Below are positions 1 to 8,448 of a stretch of 24,494 nt of DNA, piece after piece (within the stretch, counting starts at the first letter, position 1; the number at the start of each line of letters is the position of its first letter). Below the pieces are notes generated by a model, which saw nothing but the letters and a program-made list of their open reading frames with translations, had not been told where the DNA came from and did no database searches. Origin of the DNA: an uncultured Flavihumibacter sp. (lineage in GTDB: Bacteria > Bacteroidota > Bacteroidia > Chitinophagales > Chitinophagaceae); NCBI GenBank assembly GCA_946482545.1, contig CAMLRX010000076.1:1-24494 (forward strand), given 5' to 3'. The translations under genes and the position numbers were made by a program.

Positions 1-1052
1 TCAACGGGAACCTGGCGGATAAATATTCTCCCCGTTTCATGATCCCGGTAGGAGGAATGCTTTCTGTGGCCACAAACTTCGCGATCAGCTTTTCTTCCTC
101 TTTTGAAGTGATTCTGGTGTTATGGACGCTGAATGGTTATTTCCAGTCCATGGCATGGGCCCCGGGTAGTAAACTCATCTCTAACTGGTGGGGAAAAAAC
201 GAGCACGGGATAGCGTTCGGATTTTATACGATGGCGGCAGGAAGTTCTTCTGTGGTAACTTATTTTCTTTCCATTCTCCTGGTGCAGCAGGAGCAGCAAT
301 GGCAATTGCTTTTCAGGATCCCGGTGCTTTTTCTGCTGGTTGCGCTGGTACTCTTTTACCTGGTGGCGCGGGGTAAACCCTCGGAGATGGGGTTCCCTGA
401 TATTGTAGCAAAACCCGGACAGCAGGAATCGGATTGGAAGCAGCGTTACAAAGCGGTTTTCAGCAACTGGCGTTTCCTGATCGCCTGTCTGGGGATCGGT
501 TTCCAGAGTATGGCCCGCTATGGATTGATATTCTGGGTGCCGGTTTATTTTCTGGGCGGCAACTACAAATCAGATCCACAGCAGCTATGGATCAGTTTGT
601 TGTTGCCCGTGGGCATGGCGGTGGGCGCGTTCTCGTTCGGACATATTTCCGATAAGCTATTTATGGGGAACCGTCCCGCTTCTATTGCCACGGGCATGAG
701 CATCTGTGCGGCAGTGGCCCTGCTTATTTTTCTGCTCCCCGTTCAGCATGGAATAATAGCTGGATTCCTCATGTTCCTGGCCGGTTTCTTTGTGTATGGT
801 CCGCAGGCCAATTTCTGGCCTTTGTGTCCGGAATTGCTGGGAGAACAGTTTGTAGGCACCGGCGTGGGCATCATGAACATGAGCGCTTACATTTTTGCGG
901 CACTGGGAGAACCCCTGATGGGAAAAGTGATCGATGTTTGGGGCGATACCTCCATGATATTTGTGGCCGTTGCCGTGATCGCACTCCTCAGTTCCATCAC
1001 TATTCTTTTTGTTCAACCTTCAAAAAAAAGTGTACAATATGTTGCCAGTTAA
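1..1052 (+). CDS. MFS transporter, GlpT/OPA-like (5' end outside window)
   Basis: The reading frame is open from base 3 to the TAA at 1050-1052 and enters from outside the window; the ATG at 39 is internal, because the residues before it (NGNLADKYSPRF) form the typical MFS loop 2-3 motif G-x-L-A-D-x-x-x-P-R. About 350 residues are visible, with roughly ten hydrophobic segments, so about 80-100 N-terminal residues including TM1-2 are missing. A second half-motif, GHISDKLF, lies between the middle helices. The overall pattern resembles the organophosphate:phosphate antiporter group (GlpT/UhpC), but the substrate cannot be read from the sequence. The stop overlaps the start of the downstream phosphonatase-like gene by 14 bp, which indicates co-transcription and suggests an organophosphonate or organophosphate substrate (inference). 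It acts in the inner membrane. Confidence 0.85.
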   Translation, partial: NGNLADKYSPRFMIPVGGMLSVATNFAISFSSSFEVILVLWTLNGYFQSMAWAPGSKLISNWWGKNEHGIAFGFYTMAAGSSSVVTYFLSILLVQQEQQWQLLFRIPVLFLLVALVLFYLVARGKPSEMGFPDIVAKPGQQESDWKQRYKAVFSNWRFLIACLGIGFQSMARYGLIFWVPVYFLGGNYKSDPQQLWISLLLPVGMAVGAFSFGHISDKLFMGNRPASIATGMSICAAVALLIFLLPVQHGIIAGFLMFLAGFFVYGPQANFWPLCPELLGEQFVGTGVGIMNMSAYIFAALGEPLMGKVIDVWGDTSMIFVAVAVIALLSSITILFVQPSKKSVQYVAS

Positions 1053-1776
1053 ACTAATAGTATGTGATATGGCCGGTACCACGGTGCAGGATAACCGGGA
1101 AGTGGAAGCGGTGTTTTTTGAGGCCATCCGCCAAACCGGGTTGCAGGTACAGTCACACGAAGTGAATGCCATGATGGGCTGGTCGAAAATAAAAGTGTTT
1201 GAAGCGCTGTGGGAAAAGCAGATCGGAAAGGCAGATGCGAAGTACCAGGAGTATGTAAAGCAGTCTTATCGTTTGTTTACACAACTTCTTGAACAGCATT
1301 ACCTGAACATGCCCGTTGAACCAACAGAAGGGGCTTTGGAACTGTTTCGTTTTTGCAGAACGCAAAATATTAAAATAGCGCTCACCACCGGGTTCTACCG
1401 CGAAGTAACAGATATCATCCTTTCAAGATTGGGCTGGAATATTGGACTGAATGAAGATTACGTTGCTGAAAATGATTCCGCCGTTATCGACTGCTCCATA
1501 TCCAGTTCGGATGTAACGGATGGACGTCCTGCACCGGATATGATCTTTCTCGCCATGAAAAAACTCGGTATTGCTGTTCCCGAAGAAGTGGTGAACATTG
1601 GCGATACGCCTTCCGATCTGGAATCCGGGAACCGCGCCGGCGTATGGCTTTCACTCGGTGTGTCGAATGGCACACATACTTATGATGAATTGATGGCGCT
1701 TCCAAACAATGGCATCCTTCCCACCGTGGGGCATCTGATCGGGGTGTTGAAAGGAGTGGAGGCAAGCGCACTTTAG
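1039..1776 (+). CDS. Phosphonatase-like HAD hydrolase (PhnX-like)
   Basis: A 245-residue cytoplasmic HAD-superfamily protein. Motif I is D10-M-A12-G-T-T: the second acidic residue of ordinary HAD phosphatases is replaced by Ala, as in phosphonoacetaldehyde hydrolase (DWAGTT). The cap segment MMGWSKIKVFEAL aligns with the PhnX segment MGLLKIDHVRAL, so K50 corresponds to the Schiff-base lysine of PhnX (K53 in Bacillus). TTGFYREV, DGRPAPDM and GDTPSDLESG are the remaining PhnX-like HAD motifs. The ATG at 1039 is chosen over the in-frame codon at 1009 because it places the nucleophile at residue 10 and overlaps the MFS stop by 14 bp, as expected for translational coupling. Likely role: C-P bond hydrolysis of phosphonoacetaldehyde or a close analogue. 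It belongs to the PhnX-like clade rather than being certain PhnX; no aminotransferase PhnW is visible in the window. Confidence 0.85.
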   Translation: MLPVKLIVCDMAGTTVQDNREVEAVFFEAIRQTGLQVQSHEVNAMMGWSKIKVFEALWEKQIGKADAKYQEYVKQSYRLFTQLLEQHYLNMPVEPTEGALELFRFCRTQNIKIALTTGFYREVTDIILSRLGWNIGLNEDYVAENDSAVIDCSISSSDVTDGRPAPDMIFLAMKKLGIAVPEEVVNIGDTPSDLESGNRAGVWLSLGVSNGTHTYDELMALPNNGILPTVGHLIGVLKGVEASAL

Positions 1777-1808
1777 TTCCCGCTTAAACAACAAATCAAA
1801 TAAAGGTT

Positions 1809-2258
1809 ATGAAGACAAAACTTCTTTCTGTTTTGGCTATGGCCACTGTATTGGGTGTACTTTCCTGCAAAAAAGCGCAGGTGGAAAGCGAGCCTTCCAC
1901 TGTACGTGAGCGCGAAGAGCCTAATCTTGTTATACCTTCCGCTGCTTATCCCGATGAGCAGAAAAAAGAGCGCATGGCGGAAAGGGTTTCTTCCACGATT
2001 ACTTTAGGGACCACCTCCGTTAAGGTGTATTCTTATGATCCCGAGGGAACAGCAGAGGATCATGTTACCTTTAAATATGCTGATCTGCTGAACCGCGCCG
2101 CCAGTTACAAGGTGGAAAATCCTTCGGAAACCGTGGAAGTAAAATTCTCCATGTATAAATTTGAAAAGGAGGTGTATGTGGGCTTCAATCCTTCCGCTAC
2201 CGCCACTTATGGTTTCGTGAAGAACACTGATTTTGCCGGAGATGATTCTGAAAACTGA
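1809..2258 (+). CDS. Phospholipase-D-like lipoprotein, N-terminal fragment (frameshifted gene)
   Basis: 149 codons. The N-terminus is a lipoprotein signal peptide with lipobox VLSC, followed by two Lys (Cys20), so the product would be an outer-membrane or periplasmic lipoprotein. The rest contains beta-strand-like segments (SVKVYSYDP, VEVKFSMYKF) of the kind found at the start of a PLD-like domain. The frame ends at TGA 2256-2258. Inserting one A in the A-run at 2251-2254 would read straight on as ...DDSEKLIWSVIKAAKNKVHV..., joining the downstream frame without loss. The two frames are therefore best read as one gene of about 495 residues, interrupted by a one-base deletion or an assembly error. 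It starts 32 bp after the phosphonatase-like gene; an AAAGG lies just before the ATG. Confidence 0.7.
   Translation: MKTKLLSVLAMATVLGVLSCKKAQVESEPSTVREREEPNLVIPSAAYPDEQKKERMAERVSSTITLGTTSVKVYSYDPEGTAEDHVTFKYADLLNRAASYKVENPSETVEVKFSMYKFEKEVYVGFNPSATATYGFVKNTDFAGDDSEN
2250..2258 (+). other. Probable frameshift site joining the two PLD-like frames
   Basis: The sequence GAAAAC followed by TGA at 2250-2258 ends the upstream frame. One extra A would give GAA AAA CTG ATC TGG and continue into the downstream frame. A homopolymer of four A is a plausible spot for a real indel or a sequencing error. No canonical slippery heptamer (X XXY YYZ) is present, so programmed frameshifting is not favoured. Confidence 0.65.
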
Positions 2259-2266
2259 TCTGGTCG

Positions 2267-3292
2267 GTGATCAAGGCCGCGAAGAACAAAGTGCACGTAA
2301 AACTTGTTTTTCACAACCCCACTTCAGATAATATCAGCGCTTATATCGATGATTACCTGAACGATTATTGTTATGGTTCCACTACCGAAAGGGTGAGCGA
2401 TTACCTCCAATACCACCGCGTGGCGAACTGGGAAGCGCCATTGTCTGGCCAGGATACACTGGTACAGCAACACAACAAATTCATACTGGTGAACAAATAT
2501 GCTTCCTACACCAATGCATTGTATGTGACCACCAATAACATCGACCTGCATACTTCTTCGGGCCGGCCAATTACTACCAAAGACTGGACGCAGAGCGGAA
2601 CACTGGTTTGGAACAATGCCGGACTTTATCAGGCATACAGCCGCTATTTCGATAAGGTGTTCGATAACTACGATGACGTGCAGGATTTCTGGGACGCGGT
2701 AAGAACGGGTGGTACTTACAACCATGCCAATGGCAACCTCAATTATTCAGATGGCGTATTCAGTGCCTATTTCTACCCCATTCCTCTTACTTCTACGAAC
2801 GGAAACATGAACGACAGTACGCACAATGGCTGGGTACCCGAATTTAATCCTGTTGCGGCCATTACGAACGAAATGATCCTCGCCACGGCGCAGGACCGGT
2901 ATGTGAAAATGAATATGTACAACCTGAAAACGTCCGATCCTTTTGGCGATTACCTCATTAACCGGCTGCAGGCTTTAAAGAACAGCGGATCGAATACCGA
3001 TATCAAATGCCATATCCATTTAGATACGTACGATCCGGACGGCAGTGACCTGACCGCCGCGTTTTCTTTTGCCGATAGTTTTGTGTATGGTGTGTCCACG
3101 CATTGCAAGAACTATACGTATGCGTTCAGCACGGGCGGAACTTTAAAATATTATGCAATTACCGGAAGCACGAATGCGAAGAAGTCGGAATACTGTTTCA
3201 AAGCCAATAATGACCTGGTGATCAAAGAGACTTCGAGTAGCCATCCGGTTTATGATGAGTTTAAGGCTGTTTTTGAAGATGCCGGAAACTAA
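2267..3292 (+). CDS. Phospholipase-D-like protein, C-terminal fragment (frameshifted gene)
   Basis: 341 codons opened by GTG at 2267, but the frame is open back to a TGA at 2249-2251, and IWSVIKAAKNKVHVKLVFHN reads as the interior of a PLD-like domain (helix, then a strand with a VKLVF core). Two degenerate HKD-like sites are visible: HNKFILVN (His codon at 2471; N in place of the usual Asp) with TTNN downstream, and HCKNYTYA (His codon at 3101; A in place of Asp) followed by a good GSxN element, GSTN, at 3164-3175. The C-terminus (NNDLVIKE...YDEFKAVFEDA) is like the end of PLD-like proteins. There is no signal peptide of its own, so as an independent protein it would stay in the cytoplasm. 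A strong terminator follows. Family assignment is by motif pattern only; catalytic competence is doubtful. Confidence 0.65.
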   Translation: MIKAAKNKVHVKLVFHNPTSDNISAYIDDYLNDYCYGSTTERVSDYLQYHRVANWEAPLSGQDTLVQQHNKFILVNKYASYTNALYVTTNNIDLHTSSGRPITTKDWTQSGTLVWNNAGLYQAYSRYFDKVFDNYDDVQDFWDAVRTGGTYNHANGNLNYSDGVFSAYFYPIPLTSTNGNMNDSTHNGWVPEFNPVAAITNEMILATAQDRYVKMNMYNLKTSDPFGDYLINRLQALKNSGSNTDIKCHIHLDTYDPDGSDLTAAFSFADSFVYGVSTHCKNYTYAFSTGGTLKYYAITGSTNAKKSEYCFKANNDLVIKETSSSHPVYDEFKAVFEDAGN

Positions 3293-3310
3293 GCTTTCCC
3301 ATAAATCAAT

Positions 3311-3343
3311 AAAAAATGCCCTTCATTACGAAGGGCATTTTTT
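3311..3343. terminator. Bidirectional intrinsic terminator
   Basis: A perfect 14-bp inverted repeat (AAAAAATGCCCTTC at 3311-3324, GAAGGGCATTTTTT at 3330-3343) with loop ATTAC. The core is a GC-rich 7-8 bp stem; the outer A/T pairs give a T-run on each strand. It lies between the convergent PLD-like gene (+) and metalloprotease gene (-), so it can serve both. Confidence 0.92.
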
Positions 3344-3366
3344 ATTGTATCAAAGTCGTCGTTGTG

Positions 3367-5937
3367 TTATTTAGGATCGAGTATTTCGTTGATCCTGTCC
3401 ACCACATCTTCAAGGTGGTAGCGGCTCATCCTGTCGGTTGTAACAGGGATGGCTGCTTTCACTTCGGAACGCAGTACTTTCAGTGATCCTTTCGCTACGG
3501 AGATGGCGTCGCTTTTATCAGCGGCTGAATTACCACCACCCTGCATCATGCCCAGCATTGGATTGCCGGCATTAGCGGGCGCGGCCGGAGGTGCGATCAG
3601 GCCCTTCATCTTGGCGATATAAGTTTTCTGAAGCATTCTGCGGTAAACATCAATAGGTTGACGGGTAGTGAGTTCGCTCCAGATACCTGATTTCAGGTCG
3701 GCCAGCATTTCGGTAACCGTATAAGCGTTGGCTCCGATGGCAGCTTCCGCAGCGATCAGCTTGTTCATGGTGAACATACTGAGCAGGCGGCTCAATACGG
3801 CATCCTGACGTGCGTTGATGATGTTCAGCGCGTTGTCTCCGGTTTTGGCGAAGATGTCCTGGTTGATGAGCCAGGTAGGCGTGGTGAACAGTTGCTTTTT
3901 CAGGAAGTCCATGGCTTCTTTCTGGGTTGCCTTCGGAACGTATTCATAGATCACACCACCTTGCTCTACCATTTTAGGTGTTTCCATGATGCCTCCGATG
4001 TTTTTGGCAACGTGGCCCATATAACGGCCGTACTGACCTGCGATTTCTCCATACATGCTTTTCAGGTTCACATAACCTTCATTCTCTTCAAAGGTCCATT
4101 TTGGCAGGTTGGGGAGAATGCGTTGCAGGTTCTTGATACCATAAGCGCTGGCCTTCATGGCATTGTCGCCCAGGTCTTCGTTCTGCGAACGTGGATCGTC
4201 GCCGTTGGTTTCTGTACCGAACCACAACCGCTTGTTTTTCATCTTTTCAGCGGTCAGTTTGCTCAGCATTTTGGTTTCTTCGTCTACAGATTTTTCAGTC
4301 CATTTGTAGCCCCATTCGATGGCCCAGATGTCGTAGTCACCGATGCGCGGGAACATACCTGCGTCACCGATTTTATCTTCAGGCTGCGCCACGTAGTTGA
4401 AACGGGCGTAGTCCATAATGGAAGGTGTGTGGCCGTTTTCTTCCACGAATTTTTTGTCGCGGAGTTTTTCTACCGGAACAGTAGAGCTGGAGCCGAAATT
4501 GTGGCGGAGTCCCAGCGTATGTCCCACCTCGTGAGAGGATACGAAACGGATCAGTTGTCCCATCAGTTCATCATCGAACTTCATCATGCGGGCGCGTGGA
4601 TCCACGGCTGCAGCCTGTACCAGGTACCAGTTGCGCAGCAGTTGCATTACGTTGTGGTACCAGTTTACGTGGCTCTCCAGGATTTCTCCGGAACGTGGAT
4701 CCGCGGTGCTTGGACCGCTGGCGTTGGGAACGGAAGATGGCTTGTACACGATAGCGGAGTGGCGTGCATCGTCCAGGCTCCACTGGGGATCATCTGTTGA
4801 TTTAGGCGCTACTTTGGCCACCACGGCATTTTTAAAACCTGCTTTTTCAAAAGCTTTCTGCCAGTCGTTCACACCCTGAATCAGATAAGGCACCCATTTT
4901 GCGGGTGTAGCGGGATCAATATAGAATACAATAGGCTTCTGTGGTTCAACCAGTTCACCTCTTTTGTATTTTTCAACATCTTCCGCTTTGGGTTCCAGCC
5001 TCCAGCGCTTGGTGAGTATCAGTTGTTTCACACCCTGGGGATTCGCGTCGAAGTCGGTGTAACCAACTGCGAAGTAACCCACGCGCGGGTCGAAGTAGCG
5101 GGGCTTCATGGGCACTTTGGGAAGGATTACCATAGAGGTGTTCAGTTCCAAAGTGGTAGTACCGCCTGAAGGAGCGCCGCCGCCCATCATGCCACCCTGT
5201 GGACTTCCACCTGAACGGCCATAAGTTTTAACGGCTTTAATCTCCGTATTGATGGGGAAAGATTTGATGCCGGTGATGTAAGATTTATCACCCTGGAAAC
5301 CACCAATTCTCCAGCCTTGTTTCGACCTGCTGTCGAAATGGAGGATGTCGTTGTCGCCGCTGATGTAATCAGTCATGTCGATCACAACATTGTTGGAATC
5401 GGACCTGTCCACTTTGATGTCGAATGCGGCTGCGATGGGCTGCATATTCGAGCGGGTTACCGCCTGGTACATCGGTTGGGTGGAATCCTTGGATACTTCA
5501 GAGAAAGAGCGGTTGATGAGGAATACTTTGTTGTTGGGACCTCTTTCGAAAGAGATCACATTGGAGTTCACATCATCCCCTGCGTAACCAGACATGCTTT
5601 GCGGGCTTCTCAGGTCGGCGCCGGAGCGGGAAACGCGCGTCATCACGAGAATATCTCTTCCGAAAACGGAATCAGCGATCTCGAAGAAATAGCGGTCTTC
5701 CACTTTGTGCACTTTAAAAAGACCATCGGTGGTTTGTGCCTTTGAAGTGATCACGTCTTTGTAGCCTTTAGGGCCGGGTTTCGGGGCCGCGGCGGTGGGA
5801 TTGGGGTTCCCGCCGGTAGGCGCGGTGCCGGTAAGGGGGCGGTTGCCGGTAGGGCGTTGTTGTGCCAGAACGGCTGTTCCGGAGGCAAGCAGCACGCCGG
5901 TGTAAAGCCATTTTTTAAGGCCGAAGGTGTTTGTCAT
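3367..5937 (-). CDS. Secreted zinc-dependent metalloprotease (DUF5117/DUF4953-type)
   Basis: 856 residues. The N-terminus KKWLYTGVLLASGTAVLAQ is a Sec signal peptide, followed by a Pro/Gly/Asn-rich linker up to about residue 55. The catalytic site is a full metzincin signature HExxHxxGxxH: H469-E470-V-G-H473-T-L-G476-L-R-H479. A likely Met-turn (SIMDYAR, M508) follows. The N-terminal half (SKAQTTDGLFKVHKVEDRYFFEI... VGYFAVGYTDF) matches the DUF5118/DUF5117 arrangement that precedes a DUF4953 catalytic part in large Bacteroidota proteases. Two low-complexity Gly/Met-rich inserts (near residues 240-260 and 780-805) interrupt it. Expected to be periplasmic or outer-membrane associated. It is monocistronic: the upstream 347-bp gap is divergent with exbB, and the 3' end faces a terminator. 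The peptide substrate is unknown. Confidence 0.9.
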   Translation of the reverse strand: MTNTFGLKKWLYTGVLLASGTAVLAQQRPTGNRPLTGTAPTGGNPNPTAAAPKPGPKGYKDVITSKAQTTDGLFKVHKVEDRYFFEIADSVFGRDILVMTRVSRSGADLRSPQSMSGYAGDDVNSNVISFERGPNNKVFLINRSFSEVSKDSTQPMYQAVTRSNMQPIAAAFDIKVDRSDSNNVVIDMTDYISGDNDILHFDSRSKQGWRIGGFQGDKSYITGIKSFPINTEIKAVKTYGRSGGSPQGGMMGGGAPSGGTTTLELNTSMVILPKVPMKPRYFDPRVGYFAVGYTDFDANPQGVKQLILTKRWRLEPKAEDVEKYKRGELVEPQKPIVFYIDPATPAKWVPYLIQGVNDWQKAFEKAGFKNAVVAKVAPKSTDDPQWSLDDARHSAIVYKPSSVPNASGPSTADPRSGEILESHVNWYHNVMQLLRNWYLVQAAAVDPRARMMKFDDELMGQLIRFVSSHEVGHTLGLRHNFGSSSTVPVEKLRDKKFVEENGHTPSIMDYARFNYVAQPEDKIGDAGMFPRIGDYDIWAIEWGYKWTEKSVDEETKMLSKLTAEKMKNKRLWFGTETNGDDPRSQNEDLGDNAMKASAYGIKNLQRILPNLPKWTFEENEGYVNLKSMYGEIAGQYGRYMGHVAKNIGGIMETPKMVEQGGVIYEYVPKATQKEAMDFLKKQLFTTPTWLINQDIFAKTGDNALNIINARQDAVLSRLLSMFTMNKLIAAEAAIGANAYTVTEMLADLKSGIWSELTTRQPIDVYRRMLQKTYIAKMKGLIAPPAAPANAGNPMLGMMQGGGNSAADKSDAISVAKGSLKVLRSEVKAAIPVTTDRMSRYHLEDVVDRINEILDPK

Positions 5938-6284
5938 TGGTTGAAACTGATTTTTAAGGCGGCAATTTAACGAAAAGGTAATCAGGTTGATAAATGTTGC
6001 AACATCTTATTTATGAGTGGGAAAATGAAGGGTTAATTGGCGGTGTAATCAGGGGAAATGCAGGAATACAGCGGGTTTTGGGCGAAAAATAGGAAATATA
6101 TCAGCAAAAAAACGCTTATGTACGCATGTGGAAAAATCAGTAACTTGTGCGTCCGGGAAAATTTTTTATTCCATCGTGTTGCCGATAGAATTAGATTTTT
6201 CCTTAGAATTGTGCACTCAAAAAGACGAAAGTTCTTACTTCTTTAGATTGTAAAAAATTAAAAAAAACACTAAAACAAAAGAAC
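5938..6284. promoter_or_regulatory. Divergent intergenic region between metalloprotease and exbB
   Basis: 347 bp with no convincing gene. It is rather A+T-rich, increasingly so towards exbB (A-runs just before its ATG), and must hold divergent promoters. No exact TAnnTTTG -7 box is present. The closest for exbB are TAGATTTT (6192-6199) and TAGAATTG (6204-6211), each with one mismatch and without a clear -33 TTTG at the usual distance. Promoter positions are therefore not assigned. Confidence 0.4.
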
Positions 6285-7145
6285 ATGGCTGAAACAAAAC
6301 CGACTGCGACTGCAACAGTGAAAAGTGCAACGTCAGTTCAACCAAAGAAGTCCGGCAATGCGATCTCCTTTCTTGCGCCGGTAATTTGTATCATCGCTGG
6401 TTACCTGATCTGGCGTTTCATTCTGGGCGATCCGGCTTACTTTAAAGTGCCTGATGCCACCGGTGGATTCTGGCCCTCACACAAAGGCCCGTTAGACGCG
6501 TTGCACCGCATGTACGAAGGTGGTATCATCGTTCCCCTGCTGATTGGATTGTTCCTGATGGTGATCACCTTCTCTATCGAAAGAGGTCTTACAATCGGTA
6601 AAGCTACCGGTAAAGGATCTGTTTCCGATTTCATCCGCAAAGTACAGTACCACCTCGCCAACAAAAACGTTGACGCGGCACTGGCTGAGTGCGATAAACA
6701 ACAAGGCTCCGTTGCCAATGTAATGAAGGCCGGCCTGAAGCGTTACAAAGAAATGATTACCGACACTGAACTGGCTACAGACCAGAAAGTGATGGCTATC
6801 CAGAAAGAAGTGGAAGAAGCAACCGCCCTGGAACTGCCCATGCTGGAAAAGAACCTGGTGTTCCTCTCTACCATCACTTCCGTGGCTACCCTGATCGCCC
6901 TTCTGGGTACGGTAATGGGGATGATCAAATCCTTCGCCTCTCTCGGTGACGGTGGCGCAGGTGCTGCATCTGAACTGGCCGTAGGTATCTCCGAAGCCCT
7001 GTACAACACGGCCCTCGGTATCGGTACTTCCGCCGTTTCCATGATCATGTACAACATCTTTACTACCCGTATCGACGGCATCACTTACGGTATCGACGAG
7101 TCTGGCTTCACCCTGACGCAGAGCTTTGCTTCCCTGTACAAATAA
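6285..7145 (+). CDS. exbB: MotA/TolQ/ExbB proton channel family protein
   Basis: 286 residues. A short Thr/Ala-rich cytoplasmic N-terminus is followed by a hydrophobic helix at about 27-47 and a second at about 80-97 (IIVPLLIGLFLMVITF). After a cytoplasmic domain come two long helices in the C-terminal third: NLVFLSTITSVATLIALLGT with the family motif LLGTVMGMIKSF, then LAVGISEALYNTALGIGTSA. These last two carry the conserved channel-lining Thr/Ser/Gly pattern of ExbB/TolQ. With ExbD it forms the inner-membrane proton channel that energises TonB. It is first in a four-gene operon with exbD, exbD and tonB, so it serves TonB-dependent outer-membrane import rather than Tol. The ATG at 6285 follows an A-rich stretch with no clear Shine-Dalgarno. 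The extra N-terminal helix is unlike E. coli ExbB. Confidence 0.93.
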   Translation: MAETKPTATATVKSATSVQPKKSGNAISFLAPVICIIAGYLIWRFILGDPAYFKVPDATGGFWPSHKGPLDALHRMYEGGIIVPLLIGLFLMVITFSIERGLTIGKATGKGSVSDFIRKVQYHLANKNVDAALAECDKQQGSVANVMKAGLKRYKEMITDTELATDQKVMAIQKEVEEATALELPMLEKNLVFLSTITSVATLIALLGTVMGMIKSFASLGDGGAGAASELAVGISEALYNTALGIGTSAVSMIMYNIFTTRIDGITYGIDESGFTLTQSFASLYK

Positions 7146-7215
7146 TTTTGTGCAAGGCGTATGGAATCCGTTTCCATTTGAATCTTAATTATCAAGAACA
7201 AGCAAAAACTCAAAG

Positions 7216-7866
7216 ATGCCAAAGATCAAAGCAGCGAGAAAAAGCACCTGGGTGGATATGACGGCGTTTGTGGATGTGGCATTCCTGATCCTCTCGTTCT
7301 TCATGCTGGCTACCAAGTTCAAGCCGGAAGAACCCGTAGAGATCACCACACCAAGCTCCGTTTCCGCCAAGCAGCTTCCTGAAAAGGATGCGATGCTGAT
7401 CTCGATCGATAAAGATGGTCGCGTCTTCTTCGCGGTGGATAACCCCGATATGCGCGAACAGATCATCACCAACCTGAACAATACACGTAACCTGGGCCTT
7501 ACACCGAAGCACATCGCTTCGTACAAGAACGCTCCCAGTGTTGGTGTACCGTTCAGCCAGTTGCCGCAATTGTTGAGCCTTACGCCGGAACAACAGATCA
7601 AAGCGAAACAACCCGGTATTCCCGTGGACAGTACAGGTGGGGAACTGGCTTTCTGGATCAGGGACGCAATCTCCGTTTATGCGGGGCGTACCCTGAACTT
7701 CCTGATCAAAGCCGATAACTCTACCAAGTACCCTTCTTTCAAAGGAGTGGTGAACGCACTGAAGATCAACGACCAGAACAAGTTTCTGCTCATTACTTCA
7801 GGAGAAGACGCGCCAACAGGTTCCGATCTTGAAAGAAAACGTGCCCAGGAAGCCAAGAAGAAATAA
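7216..7866 (+). CDS. exbD: ExbD/TolR biopolymer transport protein (first paralogue)
   Basis: 216 residues. A short basic N-terminus (MPKIKAARKSTW) precedes one transmembrane helix, DMTAFVDVAFLILSFFML; D20 is at the position of the essential protonatable Asp of ExbD (D25 in E. coli). The periplasmic domain (about residues 40-205) is longer than in E. coli ExbD (141 residues in total), with an insert around residues 85-135, and ends in a charged tail KRAQEAKKK. It lies 70 bp after exbB and 28 bp before the second exbD. Role: stator subunit of the ExbB-ExbD motor coupling proton flow to TonB. Confidence 0.92.
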   Translation: MPKIKAARKSTWVDMTAFVDVAFLILSFFMLATKFKPEEPVEITTPSSVSAKQLPEKDAMLISIDKDGRVFFAVDNPDMREQIITNLNNTRNLGLTPKHIASYKNAPSVGVPFSQLPQLLSLTPEQQIKAKQPGIPVDSTGGELAFWIRDAISVYAGRTLNFLIKADNSTKYPSFKGVVNALKINDQNKFLLITSGEDAPTGSDLERKRAQEAKKK

Positions 7867-7894
7867 CAGATTCCTCACTTAAAAAAGTACGATC

Positions 7895-8428
7895 ATGGCA
7901 GATATGGATGTGTCGGACAAGGGTGGCCATAAGAAAGGCCCCGGGGTCAAGAAGTCCAAAAAGAAGAATGCGAGAGTGGATCTTACCGCGATGGTGGATC
8001 TCGGATTCCTGCTGATCACGTTCTTTATCTTTACCACTACCATGGCGCAGCCTACAGCAATGGACCTGCTGATGCCAAAGGATACGCCGGATAAAGAAAA
8101 GCAACAGAAGATCAAGGCTTCCGGAGCGCTCACCCTCATGCTCGGCAAACAGGATGTAATCTATTACTATGAAGGAGATGATCCTTCCAAACTGATGCCC
8201 ACCAGCTACAAGGATGTGCGTGACATCATCATCAAGAAGAAAAAGACCACGAATCCCGACGATTTCATGGTGGTGATCAAACCCACGGAAGACGCTACGT
8301 ATAAGAATACGGTAGATATCCTGGACGAAATGACCATCAACGTCGTTGAAAGATACGCGCTGGTTGATATCAGGCCCGATGAGCTCAATTTTGTGAAACT
8401 CACCGAATCCGCGAATGGTATTCAGTAA
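7895..8428 (+). CDS. exbD: ExbD/TolR biopolymer transport protein (second paralogue)
   Basis: 177 residues. The N-terminus is strongly basic (KKSKKKNAR), then the single helix DLTAMVDLGFLLITFFIF with the conserved Asp at D35. The periplasmic part contains a typical ExbD/TolR fold pattern: a GALTLMLG strand, the YKDVRDIIIKKKK helix and a VVIKPTEDATYKNTVDILDEM strand-helix. Sequence and length differ clearly from the first ExbD, so this is an old paralogue pair rather than a recent tandem duplication. Bacteroidota TonB operons often carry two ExbD subunits. It is followed 20 bp later by tonB. Confidence 0.92.
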   Translation: MADMDVSDKGGHKKGPGVKKSKKKNARVDLTAMVDLGFLLITFFIFTTTMAQPTAMDLLMPKDTPDKEKQQKIKASGALTLMLGKQDVIYYYEGDDPSKLMPTSYKDVRDIIIKKKKTTNPDDFMVVIKPTEDATYKNTVDILDEMTINVVERYALVDIRPDELNFVKLTESANGIQ

Positions 8429-8448
8429 AACTTATTAAATCAATACGC

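Noticed and set aside
2250..2258. Programmed -1 frameshift in the PLD-like gene
   Set aside because: No X XXY YYZ slippery heptamer, and no reason to expect regulated frameshifting; a simple indel in an A-run is more likely.
3892..4800. 302-codon plus-strand ORF
   Set aside because: Antisense to the metalloprotease catalytic region; composition rich in His, Phe and Val as expected of a shadow frame, with no domain pattern.
6058..6246. 62-codon ORF in the gap before exbB
   Set aside because: Composition is that of translated A+T-rich spacer (Lys, Arg, Phe), no family resemblance, and it occupies the likely promoter region.
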